The notes below the pieces were generated by a model that had not been told where the DNA came from, ran no database searches, and saw only the letters and a program-made list of their open reading frames with translations. Made by a program: the position numbers and the translations under genes. From assembly GCF_963668085.1 (NCBI RefSeq), contig NZ_OY764059.1, positions 930,001 to 994,000 of the forward strand: a DNA stretch of 64,000 bases. Reading direction: 5' to 3'. Shown here one piece after another: positions 35,106-43,082 of the stretch. The stretch's first letter is position 1. The number at the start of each line of letters is the position of its first letter. The DNA comes from an uncultured Ilyobacter sp. (GTDB lineage: Bacteria; Fusobacteriota; Fusobacteriia; Fusobacteriales; Fusobacteriaceae).

Positions 35106-36275
35106 TTATATGATTTCTTCATCTTCTGAAACCATTTCTTGCGACTCATAAGTATTTATAGTTCTTTTTAGATCATTTATTCTAACACTAAAAACCTTTT
35201 CAAACTTAAACATATTTTCAACTAAGAATAGAATCATTTTTTCCCAATCATCTCGATTATATAAATTAACTTCTTTTAGCTCGTATTTAATTCTTGAAGC
35301 TTTTTTATTATCTAACCTTTCCCAAATCAGACTAGTTCCAAACTCTATTTCTATTTTTTCTTTTTCATTAAATAAATAATCAAAGATTCTTTTGTTATTT
35401 TCTTGAATTGGGTTAGATAAATAAAGTTCAACTCTTATATAGGACTTTAAAATAACAAAATTATATGATATATTTGAAATACCCGATCCAGCACTAATCC
35501 AACTATCTTTTGAAGGGCTAATATTACTGAATAAATTTGTTTTTTGATTAATCTCCGTTAGCAATTTATTCCAAAATATTGATCTGATTTTGTGTTTGTG
35601 TTCATTTTTACTCTTTTCATTTTTTTCTTCTTCATTTTTTTCTGACATTTGAATTGTATATTCTTCTACCTCTTTTATAGGGATTATTTGTTTTATATCT
35701 AAGAATAATTTATCCTCCAATTTATGTGCAGTCACTTTTAAACATTTGATTTTTATTTTAGAATTAATTAACCATAATACTGTAGAAGTAACTTCCTTTC
35801 TAAAATTACTAGCCACCAAAATAATACGTTGACTTTGATCTGTATTCAATTCTAAATCTTCAAAATTTACATTTACATCTTCATAAAATTTTATTAAATT
35901 TTCTTCAGAATTCTCATTTTTCATTTCTTTATCTAAATAATTTTGATAGATTTCTTTTATTTGATTTTTAGTTAAACTAGAACAATAAGAAGCATATTTT
36001 AAAGCTTGCCAAGTTACATCTCTACCCGTATCATCCAATTTATTTTCAATAATGACTAGGTTTCCGTTTTTATCTAGGGCTAATAAATCAAGTCTTTCTC
36101 TTGTAGAATCAAAACCATCAAATTCTTTTTGTATAATTAGCAAATCTTCTCCTAAAGAATTTGGATTTTTAGCAATCCATTCCTGTAAATGCTCTCTTTC
36201 TCTAAAACCTAACTCATGAAATGTTTTTTTCTCAATTGGTATAATTTCATTGTTTTCTCTACTTATTAAAAACAT
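35106..36275 (-). CDS. PD-(D/E)XK nuclease-like protein with DUF4268-type domain
   Basis: 389 aa, AGGAGGG before ATG 36273-36275. Residues 25-100 match a RecB-like nuclease core: RLDLLAL (Asp 63), VIIENKL (Glu 77, Lys 79) and the QALKYASY helix near residue 90. A charged linker (about 210-228, EKNEEEKNEKSKNEH) leads to a C-terminal region like DUF4268 (FWNKLLTEINQKT...SWISAGSGISNISYNFVI...RVELYL). Such proteins occur near restriction and defence genes. No methylase partner is present. Likely DNA-acting; the defence role is inference. Confidence 0.7.
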   Translation of the reverse strand: MFLISRENNEIIPIEKKTFHELGFREREHLQEWIAKNPNSLGEDLLIIQKEFDGFDSTRERLDLLALDKNGNLVIIENKLDDTGRDVTWQALKYASYCSSLTKNQIKEIYQNYLDKEMKNENSEENLIKFYEDVNVNFEDLELNTDQSQRIILVASNFRKEVTSTVLWLINSKIKIKCLKVTAHKLEDKLFLDIKQIIPIKEVEEYTIQMSEKNEEEKNEKSKNEHKHKIRSIFWNKLLTEINQKTNLFSNISPSKDSWISAGSGISNISYNFVILKSYIRVELYLSNPIQENNKRIFDYLFNEKEKIEIEFGTSLIWERLDNKKASRIKYELKEVNLYNRDDWEKMILFLVENMFKFEKVFSVRINDLKRTINTYESQEMVSEDEEII

Positions 36276-36440
36276 TTACCCTCCTAAAAATCTTATGATA
36301 AATAGTTAGTATATATTTTACAATTATAAAAAATCTACTATTTAAGTTCTTCTTCATAATAAGGCATATAAAAAAAGAAGTATATCCTATACATAGGTGC
36401 CTAGAATCATTTTCAAAATAAAGATTATGTTTATTGTAAA

Positions 36441-37214
36441 TTAATACTTCCCATAATTAGAATAGACAAATTTTCCATACTCATCAATCGGTGCACCCTG
36501 AATTCCATAGTGGGGCAAGATTGCAGCATTTATCAACTGGTCTTTATATTTTATTTTTATATTTATAAACTCATATTTATTTTTTGTCGGAGTACCATCT
36601 TTTTTAAGTAATCTCTCTCTGAATATAGATTTGTTCACAATATAATTATTTAAGTATCCAGAATCCCTAAAAACTACACCACAAAACAAGATATATTTTC
36701 TTTCATAAGCTAATACTCCTTTTAGGACTTTTTCAATATATAGATCGATAGTATCTTCAGGGATTTCTTTATAATTAAAATTAGTAGTCCCGTATGGGAT
36801 TAGTTGTAATTGTAGTTTTTCATCTATTGATATTTCTAAATCTTCCATTTCGTCTCCTGTAAATGGAAGTATATTCAGTTCCTTTAAAAACCTAACTTGT
36901 TTTTTATCGAAAGGACTTTTATGAGTTCCATTACTAAGTGAACCATATTTGTTTTTACCAAATTTTTTATAGTAATTATAATACTCTTCAAAATTATCGA
37001 ATTCAAAAGGTTTGTTAAAATCATTAATATTTCTCTTAGGAATTAGATGTACCAAGACTAAATCACTTTCTGGATTTCCAGTAAAATATTGTGGATTTGT
37101 TATATCAAATTTCTCTTCACCTATAACTTTATTAAGTTCTTCTACACTAGAAATTTTTCCAGTTGAAATAAGGTTTTCTATTTCATCCTGTATATAATTT
37201 TTAAAACATTCCAT
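36441..37214 (-). CDS. Unrecognised cargo protein with faint uracil-glycosylase-like motifs
   Basis: 257 aa from ATG 37212-37214 (TAGGAGG 6 bases upstream; the frame extends further but without a ribosome site). Soluble. GNPESDLVLVHLIPK (residues 46-60), LQLIPYGTTNF (near 140) and HYGIQGAPI (near 241) are spaced like the phosphate-binding, active-site and His-containing motifs of the uracil-DNA glycosylase fold, but the key residues are not those of known families. The assignment is tentative. Neighbour of the nuclease-like gene, same strand, 165 bases apart. Confidence 0.4.
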   Translation of the reverse strand: MECFKNYIQDEIENLISTGKISSVEELNKVIGEEKFDITNPQYFTGNPESDLVLVHLIPKRNINDFNKPFEFDNFEEYYNYYKKFGKNKYGSLSNGTHKSPFDKKQVRFLKELNILPFTGDEMEDLEISIDEKLQLQLIPYGTTNFNYKEIPEDTIDLYIEKVLKGVLAYERKYILFCGVVFRDSGYLNNYIVNKSIFRERLLKKDGTPTKNKYEFINIKIKYKDQLINAAILPHYGIQGAPIDEYGKFVYSNYGKY

Positions 37215-37372
37215 GTATATCCTCCTAAAAACAATATGTTCTATTATACTTGTATGTAAAACCAAACAATAACATTGTACCTTATGAAATTACAAAACTA
37301 AAGTAAAAAATCTATTAACATACCGTAAAGGGTATTCTATACAAATATATTATATAAGATATCCCTAACGAT

Positions 37373-37407
37373 AAAAAAATAGGTACATCTTTAATAGGGG
37401 TGTACCT
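37373..37407 (-). terminator. Intrinsic terminator after the 34-aa frame
   Basis: GGTACATCT / GGTGTACC stem with T7 on the minus strand; paralogous to the one at 34682-34712. Confidence 0.75.
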
Positions 37408-37422
37408 AAAATAAATTTACCA

Positions 37423-37527
37423 TCAGTTTTCTGGTAATAATCCAATCAATAGAATTGAAACTGAGATTATCATAAAATTGCTTAATGTAATATATACAAG
37501 TGGATCGCTTGACGTTAAATATTTCAT
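37423..37527 (-). CDS. 34-aa hydrophobic peptide, paralogue of the 70-aa protein
   Basis: Starts ATG 37525-37527 (MKYLTSSDPL), one membrane helix, ends LLIGLLPEN. Too short for routine calling, but supported by sequence and position likeness to 34729-34941 (same tail, same terminator type, same following motif). IS copy 2 sits 29 bases upstream and may have removed its promoter or its 5' part. Confidence 0.45.
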   Translation of the reverse strand: MKYLTSSDPLVYITLSNFMIISVSILLIGLLPEN

Positions 37528-37574
37528 ACGTATAATAAATATAAGGATATAAAGGATGGAATGGCAACACTTTT

Positions 37575-38408
37575 TTAGACAACTTTTTTAAGGTTATTCA
37601 TTCTGTACTCTACTGGCGTTTGATAACCAAGAGAAGAGTGGATTCTGTGGTTATTAAACCAGTTAACATAATCTAATAATTCATAATTTAATTCTTCTAA
37701 GGAATCAAAATAAACTCCATTTATAAATTCCGTCTTTATGGTTTTGAAGGTGGCTTCTGCCACTGCATTATCGTATGGACACCCTTTCATACTTAAAGAA
37801 CGCCTAATATTAAAGGTTTCTAGCGTTCTTTTTATTAATTGATTATTAAATTCATTTCCACGGTCCGTATGGAAAATTTTAACCTTTTGTAGGTTTCCTT
37901 TCACTTTTGAAAAAGCTCTTGCTACCAACTGGGCATCTTTGTTTTTTCCAGAGCTATAACCTATGATTTCTCTGTTAAAAAGATCTATTAAGACACAGAT
38001 ATAATTCCAGGCCTTACCTACCCTGACGTAGGTTAAATCGCTAACTACAACTTGTAGATGATCCTTTTTGTTAAAATTACGCTCAACTAAATTAGCCAAC
38101 TCTTCTTCATTGACTTTGTCGTGATGTGGCTTAAAATTTGCGATTATATATTTTGATACCAACCCATTTTGTTTCATGATTGAGCTTATTCGTCTTCTGG
38201 AAATTTTATGTCCCAGTTTAAAAAGCTCAAATTTTATTCTTCTGGTTCCATAGTTTCTTCTACTCTCTTCAAAAATATCTTTGATTAGTTCTATTAAAGG
38301 AGAGATGTTATTTTTAATTTTAGACTTGTAATAATAGATACTTCTAGAAATCTCAAGGACTTGGCACATTGCTGATACAGAGTATTTGTGAATATTATTT
38401 TTAATCAC
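37575..38408 (-). CDS. IS3 transposase OrfB (copy 2)
   Basis: 277 aa, identical in protein sequence to the copy at 28659-29492: DDE motifs VVSDLTYVR, FHTDRGNEF and DNAVAEATFKTIKTE. Expressed by -1 frameshift from OrfA. Confidence 0.92.
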   Translation of the reverse strand: MIKNNIHKYSVSAMCQVLEISRSIYYYKSKIKNNISPLIELIKDIFEESRRNYGTRRIKFELFKLGHKISRRRISSIMKQNGLVSKYIIANFKPHHDKVNEEELANLVERNFNKKDHLQVVVSDLTYVRVGKAWNYICVLIDLFNREIIGYSSGKNKDAQLVARAFSKVKGNLQKVKIFHTDRGNEFNNQLIKRTLETFNIRRSLSMKGCPYDNAVAEATFKTIKTEFINGVYFDSLEELNYELLDYVNWFNNHRIHSSLGYQTPVEYRMNNLKKVV

Positions 38409-38410
38409 AT

Positions 38411-38707
38411 TTACTTTCGTCCTAAAATCAGCGCCGCCTGCTTTAAAATATCATTCTCCATTTCAAGCTGCTTATTTCGCTTACGAAGTTCAATAAGTTC
38501 TTGTTCTTCAGGGGTACGATTATCTTTTCCATTAAAAGAGCCACTAGTTTCAGATTGGTTTATCCATTTATTTAATAATGAGGCAGAGATATCATATTCT
38601 CTTACGATATCACATTTACGCTTTCCATTTAGATGCAATAGAACTAATTGATTTTTAAATTCATCTGTGTAGGTACGACGTTTTCTCTTCTGGTTTGATA
38701 TGGTCAT
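38411..38707 (-). CDS. IS3 OrfA (copy 2)
   Basis: 98 aa HTH and leucine-zipper protein, identical to that at 29495-29791. Confidence 0.92.
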   Translation of the reverse strand: MTISNQKRKRRTYTDEFKNQLVLLHLNGKRKCDIVREYDISASLLNKWINQSETSGSFNGKDNRTPEEQELIELRKRNKQLEMENDILKQAALILGRK

Positions 38708-38796
38708 GATTATTCTCCTTTGGTTTTATATTTTATTTTACATGACCTTAAGAAAACTGTCCAACATATTGTAACCTATCCAGGAGGAGGTTTTCT

Positions 38797-39132
38797 ATGA
38801 AAAGATTATTAATAGCTCTGGTTATATTTGTTGGAAGTGTAACCGCAAATGCAGATATTATTTGGAACAAAAATACAACATTGGGAGACATTGTAAAATT
38901 AGTTGATGGCACTGAATTTATGAAAGATGAAAAAGTTATGGCTGCAATGGCCGAAATGATGGCAAGGGGATATTCCAAAGGATATTCTGATGAACTAATG
39001 GGGAGGGATTTACAGTTAAAGTTCTCAAGATTAGGAGAAGATGCAATGATGTACCTATTTTCAAATATTGATGGAGAAATAAATCTTAGTAAAGAAATAA
39101 TTAAAGTGGCAAATAACACGTATAGGGATTAA
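38797..39132 (+). CDS. Small secreted protein of unknown family
   Basis: 111 aa, ATG 38797 after GGAGGAGG. Residues 1-19 are a signal peptide (KRLLIALVIFVGSVTANA). The mature part is about 92 residues, helical, with LGDIVKLVDGTEFMKDEKVMAAMAEMMARG, and has no cysteines. Not recognised. The IS inserted 14 bases before the start has cut it from its native promoter, so expression now depends on the IS end or read-through. Confidence 0.65.
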   Translation: MKRLLIALVIFVGSVTANADIIWNKNTTLGDIVKLVDGTEFMKDEKVMAAMAEMMARGYSKGYSDELMGRDLQLKFSRLGEDAMMYLFSNIDGEINLSKEIIKVANNTYRD

Positions 39133-39164
39133 AGTAAGTATCGTAAAAATATCTTTTAAAAACT

Positions 39165-39189
39165 AGTACACCGTGAGGTGTACTTTTTA
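39165..39189 (+). terminator. Terminator after the 111-aa gene
   Basis: AGTACACC-GTGA-GGTGTACT then T5. Confidence 0.85.
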
Positions 39190-39275
39190 ATAACCGTTAA
39201 GTCTATTCGATATAAATATATTGTATAGATATCCCTAATGATAAACTTTCCAAAATATACTCTTTATACTTTGAA

Positions 39276-39305
39276 TAAAAAAAACAGATGCAAATTCACA
39301 TCTGT
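39276..39305 (-). terminator. Terminator of the interrupted lipoprotein gene
   Basis: ACAGATG / CATCTGT stem with T8 on the minus strand. Confidence 0.75.
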
Positions 39306-39979
39306 TAAAATGGTAATATTAATTTACTTTATTTTCGACTAAATCTAATCCTCTTTTATATTCTTCTACAAATTTATTTGTTAATATAGTTGAATAATAA
39401 TCATGTATTTTAGCTTTATTTGTGTTTGTGTGATTAATATCACCTTTATAAACATCATTTATATCATAATTTACATCACTTACCCAAGAGACTTCTTTTT
39501 TATATGTGTCATAAATATAAATTCTAAAATTGATATTTCCTGAAACAACAGTTTCTCTTGTAGTACCTGCTATCCACATAGGAATTCCAATGGGAGCTAA
39601 AATAACAGTCCCAGTAAAAAAACCTCCAACATATGCTAATGGTGTGTCTTTAACAATATAATTATATCCAACATTGTAATTGTATGCTTCTGCAAATAAT
39701 AAAAATCTTTTATTTGTGTTATATTCTTTTAATTCAGTTAATCTATAATCACCTAAGTAATAAGGGGATCTATTGATTGCTAAATTATATTTTTCAATTG
39801 TTTGTCCAACTGTATTATTAAAAGCTAAATAGTCTTCACCTATTTTAATATTATTTTTTTTAATCCCAATAAATTCAGAATTAATTTTCTTACTTCTTGG
39901 ACTAGTTTTTTTTGGTACCTCTTTGTTAAATACAATGGCATTCGAACAAGAAATTAAAAAAATGGATAAAGTTAGTAAC

Positions 39980-41163
39980 TGATGTTTCGCGCTCAATACT
40001 AAAAAAGGACAGACTCCACCCATGACAAATTAAGCGGATTTTAAATCAAGAGATAATGATTTAAATGTCTTTTCTAAACCCATTAAATAGTATGTAGTGC
40101 TTAATTTAAATTGATTTTGTTTCTTTTTTAACTTTAGTTTTTCTAACAATACATAAGCATAGATTGAACAAAATATATGACCTAGTATTGTCTTCACTGT
40201 TCTTACTGAGGATTTTCCTAGGGAACAGTTTTGTTTTAATGATTTATGATATACTTCGATATCCCACCTTTTTTGGTAGATCTTAACCATATTGTCATAA
40301 CTTAAGTATTCATCATTTGTTACAAGGTGTAAAACAGCTTCTTTTCCATCTTCATTTTTGAAGACCTGCTTCGATAAATATAATGGGAAAGAAACCCCTT
40401 TAAACTCTATCGCGTAAGCTGTTTCAGGTAGAAAATCAAAAGATGATAACTTTCTGTATTGGGAGTCGTCTTCTCCTGTAAATTTAAAAAGTCTATTTGA
40501 TCTTACAGCGAAAACAAAACATTTATCTAAATCATTGTGGATATACTTAAAATTCTCATTGGAAGAGAACCAAGAGTCTGCTAGGACGTATCTATACTTA
40601 ATTTTATTGCCTTTAATAGTCTTTAGCATATTTCTAAAATGTTGATTTTTTGTAAGAGCTGACTTCTTTTTTGTTTTATTGGTGTCATGGTCAGTTGAAA
40701 TTTTATTCTTTCTGATAACTCTGTAATTGATTGGTAGAGAAGCCTCGCTTGTTTTGTAGGTAACAGAAAGTAAATTTACACCTTTAACACATTTAGATTT
40801 GGTGTGGTCATAGCAATAGGAAACAACATCATTTTCTTTCGTGTGAGGTTTTTCAATAATAGTATCATCTACAGATATACAGGCGTTATTATTCTGGATA
40901 CTTTTAAGGATAGGTTTAATCGTTAACCAAAAGTTTTTTTCACAAAATTCACCAGAACTTAAAAAACGGTATATTTTGTCCTTAGAGTATCTATCTTCTG
41001 TTATTTTTTGAAGATCTGTAGAATGAGCATATTTTGAAGATGCAATTAAAAAATTAGCATAAATATTTAAGTAGTCTTTATTCATAGTATTTTTCTCCTA
41101 AAAGTTGTTAATAAAATTATACTTCTTTAGAGAATATTATCAAAGGCCAGGCGCGAAACATCA
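39980..41163 (-). mobile_element. IS4-superfamily insertion sequence
   Basis: 1184 bp with 13-bp perfect terminal inverted repeats TGATGTTTCGCGC and 9-bp target duplicates GTTAGTAAC (39971-39979, 41164-41172). One transposase gene. Confidence 0.93.
40030..41085 (-). CDS. IS4-type DDE transposase
   Basis: 351 aa. DDE residues visible: SVDDTIIEKP (first Asp, near residue 73), YVLADSWFSS (second Asp, near 170), and YQKRWDIEVYHKSLKQ (Glu, near 275), the Y-2-R-3-E-6-K signature of the IS4 superfamily. Complete, with AGGAGAAA before the ATG, so the element may be active. Confidence 0.9.
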   Translation of the reverse strand: MNKDYLNIYANFLIASSKYAHSTDLQKITEDRYSKDKIYRFLSSGEFCEKNFWLTIKPILKSIQNNNACISVDDTIIEKPHTKENDVVSYCYDHTKSKCVKGVNLLSVTYKTSEASLPINYRVIRKNKISTDHDTNKTKKKSALTKNQHFRNMLKTIKGNKIKYRYVLADSWFSSNENFKYIHNDLDKCFVFAVRSNRLFKFTGEDDSQYRKLSSFDFLPETAYAIEFKGVSFPLYLSKQVFKNEDGKEAVLHLVTNDEYLSYDNMVKIYQKRWDIEVYHKSLKQNCSLGKSSVRTVKTILGHIFCSIYAYVLLEKLKLKKKQNQFKLSTTYYLMGLEKTFKSLSLDLKSA

Positions 41164-41272
41164 GTTAGTAACAGTAAAAGTTTTTTCAGATATATTCCTC
41201 CTATTAGTATATTTACAATCCTATATTTATACAATGAAAATTGCTATAAGTCAATTTTTTAAAATTAGGAAA

Positions 41273-41278
41273 TATAAT
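41273..41278 (+). promoter_or_regulatory. -10 element before the putative RNA
   Basis: TATAAT at 41273-41278 on the plus strand, with no good -35 17 bases upstream. It would start a transcript near 41285. Confidence 0.45.
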
Positions 41279-41284
41279 TAATTT

Positions 41285-41460
41285 ATCTATGCTGACGCAG
41301 TCCCAAATGTGCGGTATGATTAGATTATAAGGGGTCATCGTAACATGGACGCCCTATGAAATCGTGAATCTGGCACGCTTGACTGATTACCTTGGTAAAT
41401 TATGAGAAGAATCTCTCTTGGAGGTGTGCAGGAGAGTAGGAGGGTATCATGGGATTTTTT
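41285..41460 (+). ncRNA. Putative structured RNA of the integrated element
   Basis: A GC-rich island in very AT-rich surroundings, with no convincing gene on either strand. Pairings that can be drawn: TCCCA (41301-41305) with TGGGA (41450-41454) closing the whole region; AGGGGTC (41330-41336) with GAC-G-CCCT (41348-41355); GCACGC (41373-41378) with GTGTGC (41424-41429), or instead CGTG/CACG (41363-41377); TTAC-CTTG-GTAA (41387-41398, a CUUG tetraloop); GAGA-AGAA-TCTC (41404-41415). A T6 run follows the closing helix. I do not recognise a known RNA family. Confidence 0.5.
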
Positions 41461-41527
41461 ATAGTTTTATGGATAACACTCTGGATTATAAACAGTACTT
41501 TTGGAAAACATTGAATCAGAAACAGGT

Positions 41528-41586
41528 AATGTCCCAACCTCATGAAAAAAATATATATAGTAATCTCCTAGGTTGGTACATTTTTA
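41528..41586 (+). terminator. Second hairpin downstream of the RNA
   Basis: ATGTCCCAACCT / AGGTTGGTACAT (one mismatch) then T5. It may end read-through from the RNA before it meets the convergent zinc-ribbon gene. Confidence 0.55.
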
Positions 41587-41596
41587 CATGCATAAA

Positions 41597-42184
41597 TTAT
41601 ATAATTATCCATACTTCTCTCACTTTTAAGTAACCGTCTTTACATTTAGGACACTTTAAAATCTTTAATTCGTTTTTTTCTTTTTTAAAATTTTCAAAAT
41701 AATCGATAAAATCTTTTAATCCATCATCAATTTTATCAAGATGAGTTTTTAGACAATCGTCTTTAACTCGTTCTTTTTTCCAGTTATCTAAAGATGTTTT
41801 TAGACCGATGACTTCTTTTTCTAAATCAAACATATCGAAGACATCCGACATTTTGTTGTAAGTAAATCCCAATTCATCTGTAACATTCTGGAGGACTCTT
41901 CCACATTTGCTACAATGGTGTGATATAGGTTCTTTTTTTTCAAATATATTAATCAATATTTTATCAAAATTACAGTCCAGATTATAAAGTTTAGAACATT
42001 TTGAACACCAAAAGATCTTATATTCTTCTTGAGCTTCTTCATAAGATTCGTCTAAAATGAAATACGGATATTTCCGAACAAGACCAACCTTAAATGTTCT
42101 TTTATAACTACACTTATTACACTCCACTATGACTTCTCGATCTGTTTTAATCACCTCACAATTTATTAATTTAGGATGAATCAT
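41597..42184 (-). CDS. Zinc-ribbon protein B of a tandem pair
   Basis: 195 aa, soluble. Four CxxC pairs: CNKC (near 22), CSKC (near 60), CSKC (near 91) and a C-terminal CPKC (near 179), arranged as zinc ribbons at the N-terminus, centre and C-terminus, with a long helical, probably coiled-coil segment between (residues 110-170). The upstream gene has the same plan. Family not recognised. Metal-bound nucleic-acid or protein contacts are likely; the role is unknown. Confidence 0.6.
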   Translation of the reverse strand: MIHPKLINCEVIKTDREVIVECNKCSYKRTFKVGLVRKYPYFILDESYEEAQEEYKIFWCSKCSKLYNLDCNFDKILINIFEKKEPISHHCSKCGRVLQNVTDELGFTYNKMSDVFDMFDLEKEVIGLKTSLDNWKKERVKDDCLKTHLDKIDDGLKDFIDYFENFKKEKNELKILKCPKCKDGYLKVREVWIII

Positions 42185-42244
42185 TTAATATCTCTTAGAA
42201 TCGTGATGGATATAAGATTTAGCACTTGAGATTATCAAGTATTA

Positions 42245-42781
42245 CTAATTTTTTGTTTTAGATATTTCATGACATTCTGTCACAAAAAGATATCCCTCTT
42301 TACATTTAGGACATTTCAAAGAACCTAATTTTTCATCTATCATAAGTTTTTTAAAAATTTCTTCAATATCATCAAGGATTCTTGCCATTTTCTCTAAATT
42401 TTCTTCAATTAAATTTGTTGATAGTTCCTCGTTTTTTAGAATTTCTTCTAGCACTTTCATCGATTTTACAATATCTTCTTTTATTTCGAATATTTTTCCT
42501 TTAGACGACAAAGATTCAACAGTAGAACTTATATCTTCACAATTTGTTTCACATTTCTCACAAAAGAAACCTTCATTTATAAAGAACTCGCTTAAATATC
42601 CTTCTTTACGTTTATTATAAATTTTCAAACATTTAGGACACCGATAGACTTTATAGATTATTGTGTCAGGTGGAGGTTCCTTACCAGGGATAAGCTTGTA
42701 ATAAGAAGGACAATAACAAAAGTCTATTCGTACGTTTATAGAGTAACTACATTTATTACATTTAAGAGTGTACTTTGACAT
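42245..42781 (-). CDS. Zinc-ribbon protein A of a tandem pair
   Basis: 178 aa with GGGAGGG before the ATG. CNKC (near 8), CPKC (near 48), CEKC (near 74) and a terminal CPKC-KEGYL (near 157). Its first 15 residues (YTLKCNKCSYSINVR) and last 25 (LKCPKCKEGYLFVTE) align with the downstream gene (VECNKCSYKRTFKV; LKCPKCKDGYLKVRE), while the coiled-coil middle differs. A 60-base gap separates the genes. Function unknown. Confidence 0.6.
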   Translation of the reverse strand: MSKYTLKCNKCSYSINVRIDFCYCPSYYKLIPGKEPPPDTIIYKVYRCPKCLKIYNKRKEGYLSEFFINEGFFCEKCETNCEDISSTVESLSSKGKIFEIKEDIVKSMKVLEEILKNEELSTNLIEENLEKMARILDDIEEIFKKLMIDEKLGSLKCPKCKEGYLFVTECHEISKTKN

Positions 42782-42995
42782 TTTAACCCTCCCATTTAAT
42801 ACAGGTGAAATATACTAAATATTACACGTCTTGATAAGACTACTATAGCAAATTTAAAAGTTTTCCTATGTCATTTTAAATAACATATCTACACCATTAT
42901 TCATACTTTTTATAATTTTCCTATAAATATTTCCTATATATATAAACACTTAAAATCTTAGTTTATTAATTTTTTATTCAAGAGAAAAAACTTAT

Positions 42996-43014
42996 AAAAA
43001 GTGTTGCCATTCCA
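42996..43014 (-). repeat. Orphan IS3-type end, inverted
   Basis: 19 bases identical to the TGGAATGGCAACACTTTTT end of the IS3 copies but in opposite orientation, 50 bases from the intact copy 3. It marks a second insertion whose body was lost together with the 3' part of the recombinase gene. Confidence 0.7.
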
Positions 43015-43082
43015 TGTTTCAACAACCCTTTGGTCTTGTTACTCACAGGGAGTTCTCTGAACTTTGGAATGGCAACACTTTT

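Larger units (their letters stand above)
37557..38782 (-). mobile_element. IS3-family insertion sequence, copy 2
   Basis: 1226 bp, same ends, length and encoded proteins as copy 1. Flanked by GGA duplicates (37554-37556, 38783-38785). It inserted in the leader of the 111-aa gene, right at its ribosome site, which the duplication keeps intact. Confidence 0.93.
39319..41189 (-). pseudogene. Lipoprotein gene interrupted by an IS4-type element
   Basis: The 3' part (39970-39319) encodes about 217 residues, including the lipobox LISC and a mature region with one hydrophobic stretch (YVGGFFTGTVILAPIGIPMW). The missing first codons lie beyond the IS at 41189-41173 and join in frame once the IS and one 9-bp duplicate are removed, giving a signal of the form LKKLLLLLT-LSIFLISC. 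The apparent start is CTG at 41189-41187, 7 bases after AGGAGG, a rare choice. Present state: the signal is cut off, so no lipoprotein can be made. Family not recognised. Confidence 0.75.

Noticed and set aside
36275..36357. Short leader frame overlapping the nuclease-like gene start
   Set aside because: No ribosome site of its own and low-complexity composition; cannot be told from chance.
28641..38782. Composite transposon formed by IS copies 1 and 2
   Set aside because: Each copy has its own 3-bp target duplicate (GTT and GGA), which shows two separate insertions, not one composite unit.
41418..41633. 71-codon plus-strand frame at the putative RNA
   Set aside because: It overlaps the structured RNA, its T-run, a terminator hairpin and the zinc-ribbon gene, and the protein matches nothing.
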